Positions 44,500-53,242 of a DNA stretch of 64,000 nucleotides are shown here, one piece after another. Below the pieces are notes generated by a model. The model did not search any database, was not told the DNA's origin, and saw nothing but the letters and a program-made list of their open reading frames with translations. This DNA comes from Streptomyces cadmiisoli (lineage in GTDB: Bacteria > Actinomycetota > Actinomycetes > Streptomycetales > Streptomycetaceae). The stretch is from positions 62,001-126,000 of the forward strand of contig NZ_CP030073.1 in assembly GCF_003261055.1 (NCBI RefSeq). Direction: 5' to 3'. A program made the translations under genes and the position numbers. Position 1 is the first letter of the stretch; the number at the start of each line of letters is the position of its first letter.

Positions 44500-44811
44500 T
44501 CGTACGACCCGCCGCCGACGTGGTGCTCCTGGATGTCGCAGGCCGATCTCACTGCCGACACCGGCCGGTGCCTCGCCGACCTCGGGCAACTGCGGCGGGC
44601 GCACCAGCTCATGGATGAGGGCATGGATCTGCTGCCTGCCACCCGTTCGAAGACGCGGTCGGTGTTCCTTGCGTACCAGGCCGAGACGCATCTTCGTGCT
44701 GGCGACGCGGATATCGCGGCAGAGACGGCGACGCGCGCCTTCGACCTGGCAAGCCGGATCAGCGCCCGCCGCTGTGTGACGATGGTCCGCGCTCAGAATC
44801 GCAGGAGTTGA
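44500..44811 (+). pseudogene. XRE/TPR regulator, C-terminal remnant
   Basis: Reads QADLTADTGRCLADLGQLRRAHQLMDEGMDLLPATRSKTRSVFLAYQAETHLRAGDADIAAETATRAFDLASRISARRCVTMV, the last TPR helices of an XRE-family regulator like the one at 35880. No helix-turn-helix or start precedes it; the open frame begins inside the Eis-like gene. Only a fragment. Confidence 0.65.
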
Positions 44812-44820
44812 CCTTCCCTT

Positions 44821-44970
44821 CTGCGGGACATCGCCTCCCGGCTCGTCATCACCACCGGCGCCAAGAAGGGCCAGCACCCCAGCCCGGCGACTGTCATGCG
44901 AATGCTCCGGGACCACGACGAGCAGATGGCCGCTGCCGAGCTGGAGAGCGCAGCCGTAACGGCGCCGTAG
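44821..44970 (+). pseudogene. resolvase-type recombinase, C-terminal remnant
   Basis: 50 codons: LRDIASRLVITTGAKKGQHPSPATVMRMLRDHDEQ, resembling the helix-turn-helix tail of Streptomyces serine recombinases. No catalytic domain. Marks a recombination scar at the right end of the metabolic cluster. Confidence 0.5.
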
Positions 44971-44986
44971 GGCCTCCAGAGCAGCA

Positions 44987-45027
44987 GTCAGCCCCTGCTG
45001 AATCCAACGGGTCCAACAGGGGCTGAC
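44987..45027. terminator. terminator behind the 45043-46040 gene pair
   Basis: GTCAGCCCCTG pairs perfectly with CAGGGGCTGAC around a 19-base loop that contains AATCCAACGGG. One of several intergenic hairpins in 45-48 kb with a CCAAC loop motif. Confidence 0.7.
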
Positions 45028-45042
45028 CGTGCGCTTGCGGCC

Positions 45043-45564
45043 TCAGCTGGACGGCGGGTCGAGCCGCCGTTTCGGCTGGGAGTGCCGGGGCGCCCGCGCC
45101 CGCATGTGCTCGCACCGCTGGGCCTGCCGGGGGAAGGCCACGCCCGTCGACGCGGTGAGAGCCGGGAAGAACGCCCGGGCATCCTCCGACTGCGGCGTCG
45201 TGGTCCAGGCGTACCCGTCACGGCCGTGCAGGGCGAAGCGCACCATGCGGCTGCCGTACCCGTGGCGCTGCCAAGGCCCGGTGACCCTGATCTTTACGAT
45301 CAGCCCGAGGCGGCACACCTCGCAGGCTTGCCAGACCAGGCGGGCGAATTCGTACCCGTCCGGTGCGCTCGCTCGGATCTCCTGCATGCCGGCCGGGCCG
45401 CCGGGCGGCACGTGCCACCAGGTCTCCGTGTCGGGGTCGACCCTCCACTCCAGGCTGTTCGGGGCGACCGAGGGCGCCGGCGCCGCGGTGTCCCGTCCGT
45501 GGAAGGCGTCGACCATGCGGGTCCACAGGGACACGCGCGGCCGCGCCGGGTTCGGCGAGCCCAT
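45043..45564 (-). CDS. hypothetical protein, plasmid-type
   Basis: 173 residues from ATG at 45564, two bases after the stop of the DUF6166-like gene, so one transcript. SLWTRMVDAFHGRDTA, LEWRVDPDTETWWHVPPGGPAGMQEIRASAPDGYEFARLVWQACEVCRLGLIVKIRVTGPWQRHGYGSRMVRFALHGRDGYAWTTTPQSEDARAFFPAL is the conserved-looking core. It has a GNAT-like feel (G-x-G-S-x-M after strands), but the acetyl-CoA motif is not convincing. The C-terminus is basic. Function unknown. Confidence 0.6.
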   Translation of the reverse strand: MGSPNPARPRVSLWTRMVDAFHGRDTAAPAPSVAPNSLEWRVDPDTETWWHVPPGGPAGMQEIRASAPDGYEFARLVWQACEVCRLGLIVKIRVTGPWQRHGYGSRMVRFALHGRDGYAWTTTPQSEDARAFFPALTASTGVAFPRQAQRCEHMRARAPRHSQPKRRLDPPSS

Positions 45565-45566
45565 CG

Positions 45567-46040
45567 TCAGGTCTGGCTCTGGAGCGGCGGGAGCTCCCGC
45601 AGGGCGGCGGGCAGCTCGTCGATCCCGCGCTGCAGGTACCAGGCACGCGCCCAGCGCAGGACTACACCACGGCGAAGGCGCCACTGGTCGCAGAGCTGGG
45701 ACAGGACGTCGTCGCAGAAGTCCTCCCGCAGCTGCACCAGCACCTCGTCCTCGAGGTAGGCCGCGTAGCCGATGCCGCACTTGTCCGGGTCGCCAAGGTC
45801 GAGCGCGTCGGCGAGGATCACCCCGGCCGCCGCACTCGTGCCGCCGCCGTTGTAGCCCCAGCCGAAGCCCCCATGCTCCGGCTCGGGCAGCTCCCGGAGC
45901 CCGGTCACGTCCTGCCGCTCGGTGGGGCCGAACTCGGGCTTTTCGACAAGGATCCGGGCGGGCTTCCACTCCTCCTCGTCGCTCCTATTGCTCTCCGGGC
46001 CGTCCTGGATGCCGTGGTACGTGCAGTCCTCGTACGCCAT
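45567..46040 (-). CDS. DUF6166-like protein
   Basis: 157 residues from ATG at 46040. After an acidic N-terminal part comes GGFGWGYNGGGTSAAAGVILADALDLGDPDKCGIGYAAYLEDEVLVQLREDFCDDVLSQLC, which resembles the FxWGYGGSGP ... A ... ILxDAL ... FKxxVV block of DUF6166 proteins found on plasmids and mobile elements of many bacteria. The C-terminal WRLRRGVVLRWARAWYLQRG is a basic helix. Function unknown. First gene of a two-gene unit with 45043-45564. Confidence 0.6.
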   Translation of the reverse strand: MAYEDCTYHGIQDGPESNRSDEEEWKPARILVEKPEFGPTERQDVTGLRELPEPEHGGFGWGYNGGGTSAAAGVILADALDLGDPDKCGIGYAAYLEDEVLVQLREDFCDDVLSQLCDQWRLRRGVVLRWARAWYLQRGIDELPAALRELPPLQSQT

Positions 46041-46177
46041 GCCCGTCCCTCCCGTTGATCGTCTGGGCCGTCTCAGCCTGCCGCACCTCACGGACCGGCG
46101 ACAGATCGCGATCGGCCAGCGTGGTCCGGAGTCTGGGACGACAACGACTCCGCCGGACTCACCTGACCGCAGATCAG

Positions 46178-46254
46178 CCCCGGTCGGGCCCGTTTGATCC
46201 AACGGGCCCGACCGGGGCGTCCGGTTGGTCCCATTGCCCCCAACGGGACCAACC
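46178..46254. terminator. two tandem hairpins behind the helix-turn-helix gene
   Basis: First stem: CCCCGGTCGGGCCCGTT (46178-46194) with AACGGGCCCGACCGGGG (46201-46217), 17 bp perfect. Second stem: GGTTGGTCCC (46223-46232) with GGGACCAACC (46245-46254). Both lie 3' of the gene ending at 46275 and upstream of the DUF6166-like gene. Confidence 0.75.
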
Positions 46255-46274
46255 AGCCGTGAACTGTGGCTCTG

Positions 46275-47291
46275 TCAGGAACGCCGGGTGCCGGTCGGAC
46301 CGCTGGCCAGGCTGTCCCCGAAGCCGGCCCCGGCATTCACCACCAGACGCGAAGGTGCCCTTCTTGCTCTCGCGGCACCTGTCCCGGTGGCGGCGGTCCC
46401 CACGATCACCGACCCCCGTCGCACGGATTGCCGGGATCGGGTCGGCGGCTGCATGCGGAGCAGGCTCCGAGCAGCCTCCAGTTCAGCCTGCGGCAATACG
46501 GAGTCGGGTGACCGCGTGTTGGTCGTGCAGACAGGGCAGGACTTGGAGGACATCGCACCGATCGCCCGGGAAAGCGCGATGACGGTGTGGCCGTCCGAGT
46601 GAGGCCCAGTGGGGGTGAGACGCCGGATCTCCTGTCCGTCGGGGGTGCGCTCGGGATCCGAGTGGAAGTACACCGGGCGGCCGTCCGGAAGGACGACTTC
46701 GGAGGCCCGGCGCCGTGCTACGACCGTGGGCGTTCCGCCCAGCCGCTGTTCCTCGGCCCGGTCCCATGCCTGTTCCCACTCGCGGAGGGCCATCCCCTTG
46801 GCCCCGCAGGCTATGGCGAACTCCCGGACGAACTGGCGGGTGGGGCGTCCGCCCTCCTGGCGGAGGAACCGCCCGACAGTGGCGTGGGCCAGGACGCCGT
46901 CGCTGGCGGCCTCCAGTTCGCGGTACGGCCGGGCGCCGTCCTTCTGGTAGAGGTCGGCCAGCGCCGCGTGCAGCTCTGCGAAGTTCCGTACGTACCGTGC
47001 GTGCGGAACGGGCTCCTGGCAGCCGCGGGCGGCCCGGTAGCGGGCCCGTTTCCACAGCCGCTCGGCCTCATCGGGGTCGGCGCCGCAACCCAGGGCGTAG
47101 GCCCGGACTGTCTTCAGCTTCGGCATGTGCTCGCCGGACGCGGCCCGGATCAGCGTCGAGGCGCTGCATCCGGACCGCACGGCGAGTTCCTTGTAGTTCA
47201 GCCCGGCCCAATTGCGGTGGTCCCGCAGGTAGAGGACCAGTTTCTCCAGCTCCCGGTCGCAGGGGGCGATCGGGTTCTCCCGCCGTCCCAT
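46275..47291 (-). CDS. helix-turn-helix protein of plasmid/AICE type
   Basis: 338 residues from ATG at 47291. CDRELEKLVLYLRDHRNWAGLNYKELAVRSGCSASTLIRAASGEHMPKLKTVRAYALGCGADPDEAERLWKRARY is an XRE-type helix-turn-helix. A second, similar unit (ALADLYQKDGARPYRELEAASDGVLAHATVGRFLRQEGGRPTRQFVREFAIACGAKGMALREWEQAWDRA) follows, so there are two DNA-binding domains. The C-terminal ~120 residues contain a CPVCTT motif and a basic Arg/Ser-rich tail. Likely a regulator of the small genes around it. It starts two bases after the preceding small membrane protein gene. Confidence 0.7.
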   Translation of the reverse strand: MGRRENPIAPCDRELEKLVLYLRDHRNWAGLNYKELAVRSGCSASTLIRAASGEHMPKLKTVRAYALGCGADPDEAERLWKRARYRAARGCQEPVPHARYVRNFAELHAALADLYQKDGARPYRELEAASDGVLAHATVGRFLRQEGGRPTRQFVREFAIACGAKGMALREWEQAWDRAEEQRLGGTPTVVARRRASEVVLPDGRPVYFHSDPERTPDGQEIRRLTPTGPHSDGHTVIALSRAIGAMSSKSCPVCTTNTRSPDSVLPQAELEAARSLLRMQPPTRSRQSVRRGSVIVGTAATGTGAARARRAPSRLVVNAGAGFGDSLASGPTGTRRS

Positions 47292-47293
47292 CG

Positions 47294-47515
47294 TCAGCCC
47301 TCCGCTTCGGCCTGCTTGCGGGAGCGTGCCCGGCGGACCAGGCGCAAGCCCGTGTCCGTCGTCTCGGCGAGCAGGACCAGGACGGACAAGGCAGGCATCC
47401 CCGCGAGGGCGAGCAGCACGGCCAGGACCAGGACGACCACGACGATGGTCGCCTCCGGAGCGGTCAGCGGCAGGTCGCCGGGCACCACGCAGGCGGCGCG
47501 GGCAGTGTGAGACAC
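47294..47515 (-). CDS. small membrane protein
   Basis: 73 residues from GTG at 47515. One long hydrophobic segment (ATIVVVVLVLAVLLALAGMPALSVLVLLAE) that can span the membrane once or form a hairpin, followed by a basic tail (RLVRRARSRKQAEAEG) that would face the cytosol. Upstream member of a two-gene unit with the helix-turn-helix protein. No family recognised. Confidence 0.5.
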   Translation of the reverse strand: MSHTARAACVVPGDLPLTAPEATIVVVVLVLAVLLALAGMPALSVLVLLAETTDTGLRLVRRARSRKQAEAEG

Positions 47516-48093
47516 GGTGTTCTCCCGTTCGGTGTCTGTTCGGGCTCCCCAACTGGCGTCACTGCGCGGGCGGTTGCCGTCGCCCATGCGAGTGACAGTC
47601 CAACGATGCTGGCGCACCGCACAGAGTGCTCATGACCAACTCCAGGACTACGCCCGGGTATAAACCCGTCCCTGTCTCAGACTGGGCGCGGCGGATCGAG
47701 ACCTTCACACGCGCGGAATCAGCAGGTCAGGGCTGGGACTCTCCGGCCTTTACACCGTTTCCGTCTCAATCGTGGTTGTGTCCCCCTTGGGGTACTGCCG
47801 ATTCTGGTTGACGCCTCATGTGCCACGCACTGAGGATCCCGTTCCGTCTGTGGGCTCCCCCTGTGACCTCGGGACATCGTCGTGGGCGGCCGCGTTGCCG
47901 CGAGGGCCTCCGCGACCGTCGGTCCGTTCATGCGCCGACAACACCGTGCGAGGGGTCGGCGGTCACCGCCGACCCCTCGCCGCGCCTCCGCCCAACTCGC
48001 CTGCCGCGACGGCAACAGTGCAGCTCAGCGCCGGTCGACCCGTTAGAGCCAACAGGTCGGACCGGGGCTGACCTTGTGCCGGGCCCGGGCCGG
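47516..48093. other. non-coding region with terminator
   Basis: No convincing gene. Contains the 16-bp arms GCGAGGGGTCGGCGGT / ACCGCCGACCCCTCGC at 47948-47980 (one-base centre), probably the terminator for the leftward gene ending at 48094, and an imperfect hairpin near 48020-48065 with a CCAAC loop. Confidence 0.5.
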
Positions 48094-48786
48094 TCACGCC
48101 ACCTGGGTCTGCGCCTGTTCGTCGCTCTGCCCGATCGGCCGCCAGGTCCACTCGGTGGACGGCTGGCGCTGCAGCCGGGGCAGTGCGGCGACGTCGACCC
48201 GGGGCCGGATGCCGCGGATGCGCTGCTGCAGGGCCCGGGCCCGCTGGTCGAGCGCGTCGCAATCATCGGTGCCGGCGAGGACCAGGCGCACGACGGGGAA
48301 GAGGGCGCTGTGCGGGTACCGCTCGCGCCACAGCCACTTCGTCCGGCCGATCGTGCCGCGCTCCCCCTCGTGGAACGTGGCCTGGCTGTACGTCTCGTAC
48401 GCTCGCAGCTTCAGGGCGAGCCGGGGCAGCGACAACGTGTACCGGTCCACCTCCAGGAACTCCGCCTCCGCTCCCCGGCCGGGCCGGTACAGCACGGCGT
48501 CGGAGACCACCCGGCGGACCTTGTCGATTGTGTGGTCCACCTCGACCTCCCAGTCCAGGATCGGGCCGCCCCACAGGGTGATGACCTCGGTGACGGCCAT
48601 GCCGTGCGGGGCGAGACCGGCAGCTACCGCCCGCTCGCCCGTCGCGGCGTGCGGCCGTACGACGACGTCGCCGCCTTCAGCCACGGCCCGCTGCCCGGCC
48701 ACGGTCAGGTGCCACACCTTCTCCCGGCCGTGCCGCCCGTAGTCCGCGATATGTGGGTCCCGCCCCGCTTGGCTGGCCGAGCACAC
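48094..48786 (-). CDS. replication-relaxation-like protein, probably 5'-truncated
   Basis: Up to 230 residues. REKVWHLTVAGQRAVAEGG is a winged-helix-like start. GMAVTEVITLWGGPILDWEVEVDHTIDK, YRPGRGAEAEFLEVDRYTLSLPRLALKLRAYETYSQATF and a late LFPVVRLVLAGTDDCDALDQRARALQQRI follow the pattern of replication-relaxation family proteins of actinobacterial plasmids, including a D-x-x-x-E-x-D-type nuclease-like core (VLYRP...FLEVDR). Intact members have about 60 more residues in front, with a full helix-turn-helix. The frame here begins after a stop, so the N-terminus may be lost. Confidence 0.65.
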   Translation of the reverse strand: MCSASQAGRDPHIADYGRHGREKVWHLTVAGQRAVAEGGDVVVRPHAATGERAVAAGLAPHGMAVTEVITLWGGPILDWEVEVDHTIDKVRRVVSDAVLYRPGRGAEAEFLEVDRYTLSLPRLALKLRAYETYSQATFHEGERGTIGRTKWLWRERYPHSALFPVVRLVLAGTDDCDALDQRARALQQRIRGIRPRVDVAALPRLQRQPSTEWTWRPIGQSDEQAQTQVA

Positions 48787-48812
48787 ACTTGCGCGGTCTT
48801 CTGGGGTGAGAT

Positions 48813-49055
48813 TCAGCGGTCGACGACGTCCTTGTCGAGGTCGCGGTGGACGAGGTGCACCGTCAGGCCACGGCCGGAGTAGAGCTGGGCCAGGTCCTTC
48901 ACACCCAGCTCGGTGGCTCCGGTGACGTCGCCGCTGAGGACGGCTTGGAGTGCGAGGGCGAAGGTGGCGGCGCGGTGGCGGCCGCCGGTTCTCTCGCCTA
49001 TTGCGAGCTGTTGCTTCGGTGGTAACCAGTCGCGGTTCACCTGGCCTCGCCCCAT
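48813..49055 (-). CDS. small conserved-looking protein of mobile elements
   Basis: 80 residues from ATG at 49055. MGRGQVNRDWLPPKQQLAIGERTGGRHRAATFALALQAVLSGDVTGATELGVKDLAQLYSGRGLTVHLVHRDLDKDVVDR. The KQQLAIGERTG and LGVKDLAQLYSGRGL segments look like a compact helical protein; similar small proteins occur near plasmid replication genes. It sits directly upstream of the replication-relaxation-like gene. No function known. Confidence 0.45.
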   Translation of the reverse strand: MGRGQVNRDWLPPKQQLAIGERTGGRHRAATFALALQAVLSGDVTGATELGVKDLAQLYSGRGLTVHLVHRDLDKDVVDR

Positions 49056-49094
49056 GTGTCCTGCCTCAGCTGAACGCCCTGATAGAACCCCGTC

Positions 49095-49505
49095 ATGACA
49101 TACCGGTTCACTGCTCGTGTCGCCACAACAGAGATCGACCCTGACGGCTACTTCACCGAGGCTGCTCTCGCCGAAGGGGAGGACGGAAGCGGATTCATTT
49201 TGATGTTCATGGCGGGCGAGGATGACCCAGATGATCAGGAGGTCGCCTTGGGCATGGACACACACTGCCTGGTCACAGCCGGACAGGGGACCGCGTACGG
49301 CTGTGTGCGCGAAGCCGTTCTAGCGGGCAACATCCTCCGCGTCTCGCTTGACCCTGAAGCGCTGGATGACCTGCGGTTGAGCGACAGCGAGATCGAAGCT
49401 GTCATTGAAGCCCCGGCCGAGGACGTCGTCCTGTTCCGAGAAGTCCTCGCCCAGGTACTCGCCTATGGACGTGCGGACGCTATGCCGATTCGTGTAGCCG
49501 TCTGA
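49095..49505 (+). CDS. Imm10-like immunity protein
   Basis: 136 residues from ATG at 49095. TARVATTEIDPDGYFTEAALAEGEDGSGFILMFMAGEDDPDDQEVALGMDTHCLVTAGQGTAYGCVREAVLAGNILRVSLDPEALDDLRL follows the Imm10 pattern: strand with acidic residues, a DTxCLVT motif, a YGxV turn and an LxLxPEAxxxL end. Imm10 proteins protect against nuclease-type polymorphic toxins. No toxin is adjacent; an orphan immunity gene. Compact, acidic, no signal peptide. Confidence 0.65.
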   Translation: MTYRFTARVATTEIDPDGYFTEAALAEGEDGSGFILMFMAGEDDPDDQEVALGMDTHCLVTAGQGTAYGCVREAVLAGNILRVSLDPEALDDLRLSDSEIEAVIEAPAEDVVLFREVLAQVLAYGRADAMPIRVAV

Positions 49506-49714
49506 GCGGTCACCGGGGTCCGGTGGGGCGGGGGATTACGCGGAGAAAATTGCAGCCCCGCAATCGCCGATCACGAAATCGCGACGGCAGCCGCGACCGG
49601 GCCCCAGCGTCCCTTTCCGTGCTCCTCCATGGCCGGGCGTGCGCCCTTGCTGGGCGGGCCTGGTGGCGCTGGCCAGCGGCGAACCCACGGCGTCGGGGCA
49701 GCGAGAATGGCGGG

Positions 49715-50905
49715 ATGGACGGACTGGGTGGGGCGCTGGAGCGGGCAACTGCGGATGGCGATGTGGTGGACGGCTGGCTCCAGGGGCTGGCGGGCAATCA
49801 GGTGCTGCCGGTGGAGATCCTGGCCCGGCTGCTGGAGTTCGACGAGCTGCCGATGCCGAGCTTCTGGCTCAAGCACAGGACCTTGGATGCCGCAGCGACG
49901 GAGCTGCTGGTGGCTTCGCCGCAGATCCAGCACCGGCTGGACGTGACGGAGAACGCGACGGCGGACGTCGACGTGCTGGCCCGGCTTGCGCGGGATCCGG
50001 AACCACGGGTCCGGTTCGTGTACGCGGTGATGCTCTTCGAGTACAAGCGCCGTATCCCTGCCGGGGTGCTGGAGATCCTGGCGCAGGACCTGGAACCGAA
50101 GATCCGTCGGATCGTCGGCGAGAGTGAGAAACCGCCCGTCGCGGTGCAGGAGCCGCCGCCCGTGCTGATGGCGGAGCAGCGGGTGACGCACCCGGATCCG
50201 GCGGTGCGGATGAAGGCCGCTGCTGATCCCGAGGTACCGACCGTCCTGGCCCTGCGACTGGCGGAGGATCCCGAGAACGACGTCCGGCTCGCGGTATCGA
50301 TGCGGGAGGAGCTGACGGAGGAACAGCGCACGGCCATCCCTTGCACGGTGTGGCAGCACTTCTGGTCGCCGCCGCCCTGGATCGCACGGCAGGCGACCGA
50401 CCCGGAGGCGGCCCGCCGGATCGCGCGGTCGGCGCACGTCGGGCTGCGGCGGGTGCTCGCGGCTCAGCCGCACCTGACGCCGGGCGTGGTAGCCCTGCTG
50501 GCCGCGGACGAGGACGAGTGGGTGCGGCGCACATTGGCCGAATCGTGCGAGGACGCGCCGCACGAGCTGCTGGTGGAGCTGTACGCCACGGTGCAGGACC
50601 GGTACTGGTCGGGGTACCGCAACCACCGCAACTTCGCCCGGCCCGGGTTGGCGCGGTTCGCCGACGACCCCAACCCGCGGCTGCGGCACGCCGCGTTGGA
50701 CGACCCGGAGGCCGGGCCGGAGCTGGTGCTGCGGCTGGCCGACGACCCTGAGGTGGGTGGCTGGGCGGTGCGCGACCCCAGGCTGCCCGCCGATGAACTG
50801 CTCCGGCGGCTCACCCTGCCGGCACATGCCGCCGCTGCCGCAGGCAATCCGGCACTGCCGGTGGCGGTCATGCACCACCTGCTGGACCTCGCCCGGGCAC
50901 GCTGA
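49715..50905 (+). CDS. leucine-rich-variant/HEAT-type repeat protein
   Basis: 396 residues from ATG at 49715; longer frames upstream are arginine-rich shadow. The protein consists of helical repeats of about 25-30 residues, many starting with RLADDPEN or similar (RLARDPEPRVRFVYAVML, RVTHPDPAVRMKAAADPEVPTVLALRLAEDPENDVRLAVSM, LARFADDPNPRLRHAALDDPEAGPELVLRLADDPEVGGWAV). This is the LRV/HEAT-like solenoid common in Streptomyces proteins of unknown role, often near toxin loci. No enzymatic motif, no signal peptide. Confidence 0.7.
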   Translation: MDGLGGALERATADGDVVDGWLQGLAGNQVLPVEILARLLEFDELPMPSFWLKHRTLDAAATELLVASPQIQHRLDVTENATADVDVLARLARDPEPRVRFVYAVMLFEYKRRIPAGVLEILAQDLEPKIRRIVGESEKPPVAVQEPPPVLMAEQRVTHPDPAVRMKAAADPEVPTVLALRLAEDPENDVRLAVSMREELTEEQRTAIPCTVWQHFWSPPPWIARQATDPEAARRIARSAHVGLRRVLAAQPHLTPGVVALLAADEDEWVRRTLAESCEDAPHELLVELYATVQDRYWSGYRNHRNFARPGLARFADDPNPRLRHAALDDPEAGPELVLRLADDPEVGGWAVRDPRLPADELLRRLTLPAHAAAAAGNPALPVAVMHHLLDLARAR

Positions 50906-50967
50906 CCTAGAAGGCTGCTGAAAATCTCGGGTTCTGGCCCCGGCTCGGTGGAGTTGGGGCCAGTCTT

Positions 50968-51870
50968 GTGAGCATGCAGGGGGAATGGGCTGGGGAGTTG
51001 GTCGGGCCGGATGTGTGGGAGACCTGCCGGGAGTTGATCCCGGCCGGGAGTGTGTTCGCGTTCCTGGCCGAACATCGCGAGGCGCTGTTCCCGCCGTCGA
51101 TGTTCGCGGACATGTATCCCTCGTCCAACGGGCGGCCGAGTCTGCCGCCGCAGGTGCTGGCCGCGACGGTGGTGTTGCAGAGCCTGCAGGGGCTGTCGGA
51201 TTTCGAGACGGTCCAGGAACTGCGGTGTGACCTGCGGTGGAAGGCCGCTTGCGGGCTCGGGCTGTACGACATGGCGTTCGATCCGTCGCTGCTGACGTAC
51301 TTCCGGCGTCGGCTGCGTCATTCGGCCGATCCGATGCGGATCTTCACCAAGGTCAAAGAGGTCGTGGCCGCGACCGGTGTGCTCAAGGGCAGGCAGCGGC
51401 GGGCGCTGGACTCCACCGTGCTCGATGACGCGGTGGCCACCCAGGACACCGTCACCCAGATCATCTCCGCGATCCGCCGGGTGATCCGCGAGGTTCCCGG
51501 CGCGGAGGAGGTGGCCGCGGGGCACTGCCGGGCGCACGACTACACCGACCCGGGCAAGCCGAGGATCGCCTGGGACGACGAGTCGGCCCGCGCCGCGCTG
51601 GCCGACGCGCTGGTCACCGACGCCCTCAACCTGCTCGGGCGCCTGCCCGAGCAGAACCTGGGCGAGAAGGCGGCGAACGCGGTCGGCCTGCTGGCCCTGG
51701 TCGCCGGCCAGGACGTGGAACCCGCCGAGGACTCCGACGGGCGCGATGGCCGCTGGCGTATCGCGAAGCGCACGGTGACGGACCGGGCGGTGTCCACCGT
51801 CGACCCCGACACACGGCACATCCACAAGAACCGCACCCGTCACCAGGACGGCTTTAAAGGGCATGCGTCC
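50968..51870 (+). pseudogene. IS1182-family transposase, 3'-truncated
   Basis: About 300 residues of the family N-terminus and middle: ELIPAGSVFAFLAEHREALFPPSMFADMYPSSNGRPSLPPQVLAATVVLQSLQGLSDFETVQELRCDLRWKAACGLGL, RRALDSTVLDDAVATQDTV (catalytic Asp) and DPDTRHIHKNRTRHQDGFKGH, where homology ends near 51865. The frame then continues to 52065 into unrelated sequence with CAVVRCSCGLDSGRPEALAAQI, a fragment of a small Cys-containing protein. The C-terminal third with the last catalytic residue is missing. The left end near 50910 keeps an IS-like terminal sequence. Confidence 0.75.
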
Positions 51871-52065
51871 CCCATGGTGGAACACACAACCGTCGTGCAT
51901 ACCCTCGTCCGCGACAGGACTCACCGAGGTGGATGGGTCGAACACGACCCGACGGGATGCGCGGTGGTGCGGTGCTCATGCGGGCTGGACAGCGGCAGAC
52001 CGGAAGCCCTGGCTGCGCAGATCGCGGACGATCACCGCAGGACGCCCGCGGAGGCACGCATGTGA

Positions 52066-52733
52066 GAAAACCGTGCTCGGCCGCCGGGCCGCTCGACAGT
52101 GATCAACAAATGTACGAGAGGCCCTCGCACAGGAACCAGCGTTTCACGTGGGAGAGATGAAACGTCCGGCCGGTCGGAGGGTGAAGTCGCGGAGACAGGT
52201 CCGCTTCGGCCGCTGAGCCAGGGGACTACATCGACCGCGGCGGGTGTAGCACCAGCAGCATCCTCACGTCGTCCCGGCGTTTCCCAGGAATAGCCTCGTG
52301 CTTCGCGTGCCGGGACAGACAGGCCGCCGGTTTGCCGCGGCCATCAATCGGTGGAGAGCGCCTCGAGGAGGTCGACGACCGTCGCATCGGACAGAGCGCG
52401 CGCCACGTCGGCCTGCGCGACCATGCTGACAAGGTCGTGACCGTCGATGACCGGCAGCCGGCGCACACGCTCGGCGAGCGTCGATCACACCCGGCGGACC
52501 CTGAGCAAGCGCACCGACCCACACCGGCACCACCGCCACGACCAGCTCATCTCGCACGCCACGGTGACCGCGGGCCGCTCCCACTGCTCCGACTGCGGCC
52601 GGAGTCGACTCCGCCGACCCGTTCCGCGATCGGCGGGCCGCTACGCCCCGGATGGTCGTACGCATGACTGTCGCCGGAGCTGGAAACCCGGCCCTCTGGC
52701 GAGAGCCGTCATGGTTCGCAGAGAGGACAGGCC
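52066..52733. other. debris region with a CBS-domain remnant
   Basis: No intact gene. On the complement, 52344 to about 52483 reads LAERVRRLPVIDGHDLVSMVAQADVARALSDATVVDLLEALSTD, the end of a CBS-domain protein. The remainder has no recognised coding content apart from the ribosome binding site for the gene at 52734. Confidence 0.55.
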
Positions 52734-53186
52734 ATGTCCCAGGTTGAGGAATCCATCGAGGTCCACGTCCCCGTCCGCGCGGCGTACAACCAATGGACGC
52801 AATTCGAGGACTTTCCGCAGTTCATGGACGGTGTCGAGCGGATCGAGCAGCGCACGGACACCCTCACGCACTGGAAGACGAAGATCGGCGGGGTGGAGCG
52901 GGAGTTCGACGCGGAGATCACCGAGCAGATCCCGGATGAGCGGGTGGCCTGGAGCTCGGTCGGCGGACAGGCCCACCAGGCCGGTGTCGTCACCTTCCAC
53001 TACATCGACGACCACACGACCAAGATCATGCTGCAGCTCGACTACGAGCCCGAGGGCCTGGCCGAGACCGTCGGGGACAAGCTCGGCTTCGTCAAGCGCC
53101 AGGCCACCGGTGACCTCGAGCGGTTCAAGGGGTTCATCGAGTCCCGCGGCGGCACCGAGACCGGCGCGTGGCGCGGCGAAGTCTGA
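52734..53186 (+). CDS. SRPBCC-family protein (polyketide cyclase/START-like)
   Basis: 150 residues from ATG at 52734 with an AGAGAGGAC upstream. EESIEVHVPVRAAYNQWTQFEDFPQFMDGVERIEQRTDTLTHWKTKIGGVEREFDAEITEQIPDERVAWSSVGGQAHQAGVVTFHYIDDHTTKIMLQLDYEP is the SRPBCC N-terminal strand-helix and beta-sheet. ETVGDKLGFVKRQATGDLERFKGFIESRG is the C-terminal helix. This is the coenzyme Q-binding/stress-type subgroup frequent in Streptomyces; it binds a hydrophobic ligand in a helix-grip cavity. Not linked to the neighbouring mobile elements, so it may belong to the ancestral sequence. Confidence 0.85.
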   Translation: MSQVEESIEVHVPVRAAYNQWTQFEDFPQFMDGVERIEQRTDTLTHWKTKIGGVEREFDAEITEQIPDERVAWSSVGGQAHQAGVVTFHYIDDHTTKIMLQLDYEPEGLAETVGDKLGFVKRQATGDLERFKGFIESRGGTETGAWRGEV

Positions 53187-53191
53187 CTCCG

Positions 53192-53219
53192 ATCAGCGAT
53201 CAGCGATCAGCGATCAGCA
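53192..53219 (+). repeat. 7-bp tandem repeat (GATCAGC)4
   Basis: Four uninterrupted copies of GATCAGC right after the SRPBCC stop and 24 bp before the integrase remnant begins. Probably a slippage product at a recombination junction. Confidence 0.6.
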
Positions 53220-53242
53220 CGAGAAGGGGCGGGGCCATGCTC

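Noticed and set aside
47626..48071. Small open frames between 47.6 and 48.1 kb
   Set aside because: No ribosome binding site or motif; the region is filled with terminator palindromes.
49571..51945. Two long minus-strand frames opposite the LRV protein and the IS1182 transposase
   Set aside because: Shadow composition, no motif, and they cross the junction of unrelated elements.
53192..53219. Tandem GATCAGC repeat considered as CRISPR or iteron origin
   Set aside because: Units are 7 bp without spacers, outside the replicon module; more likely slippage at a junction.
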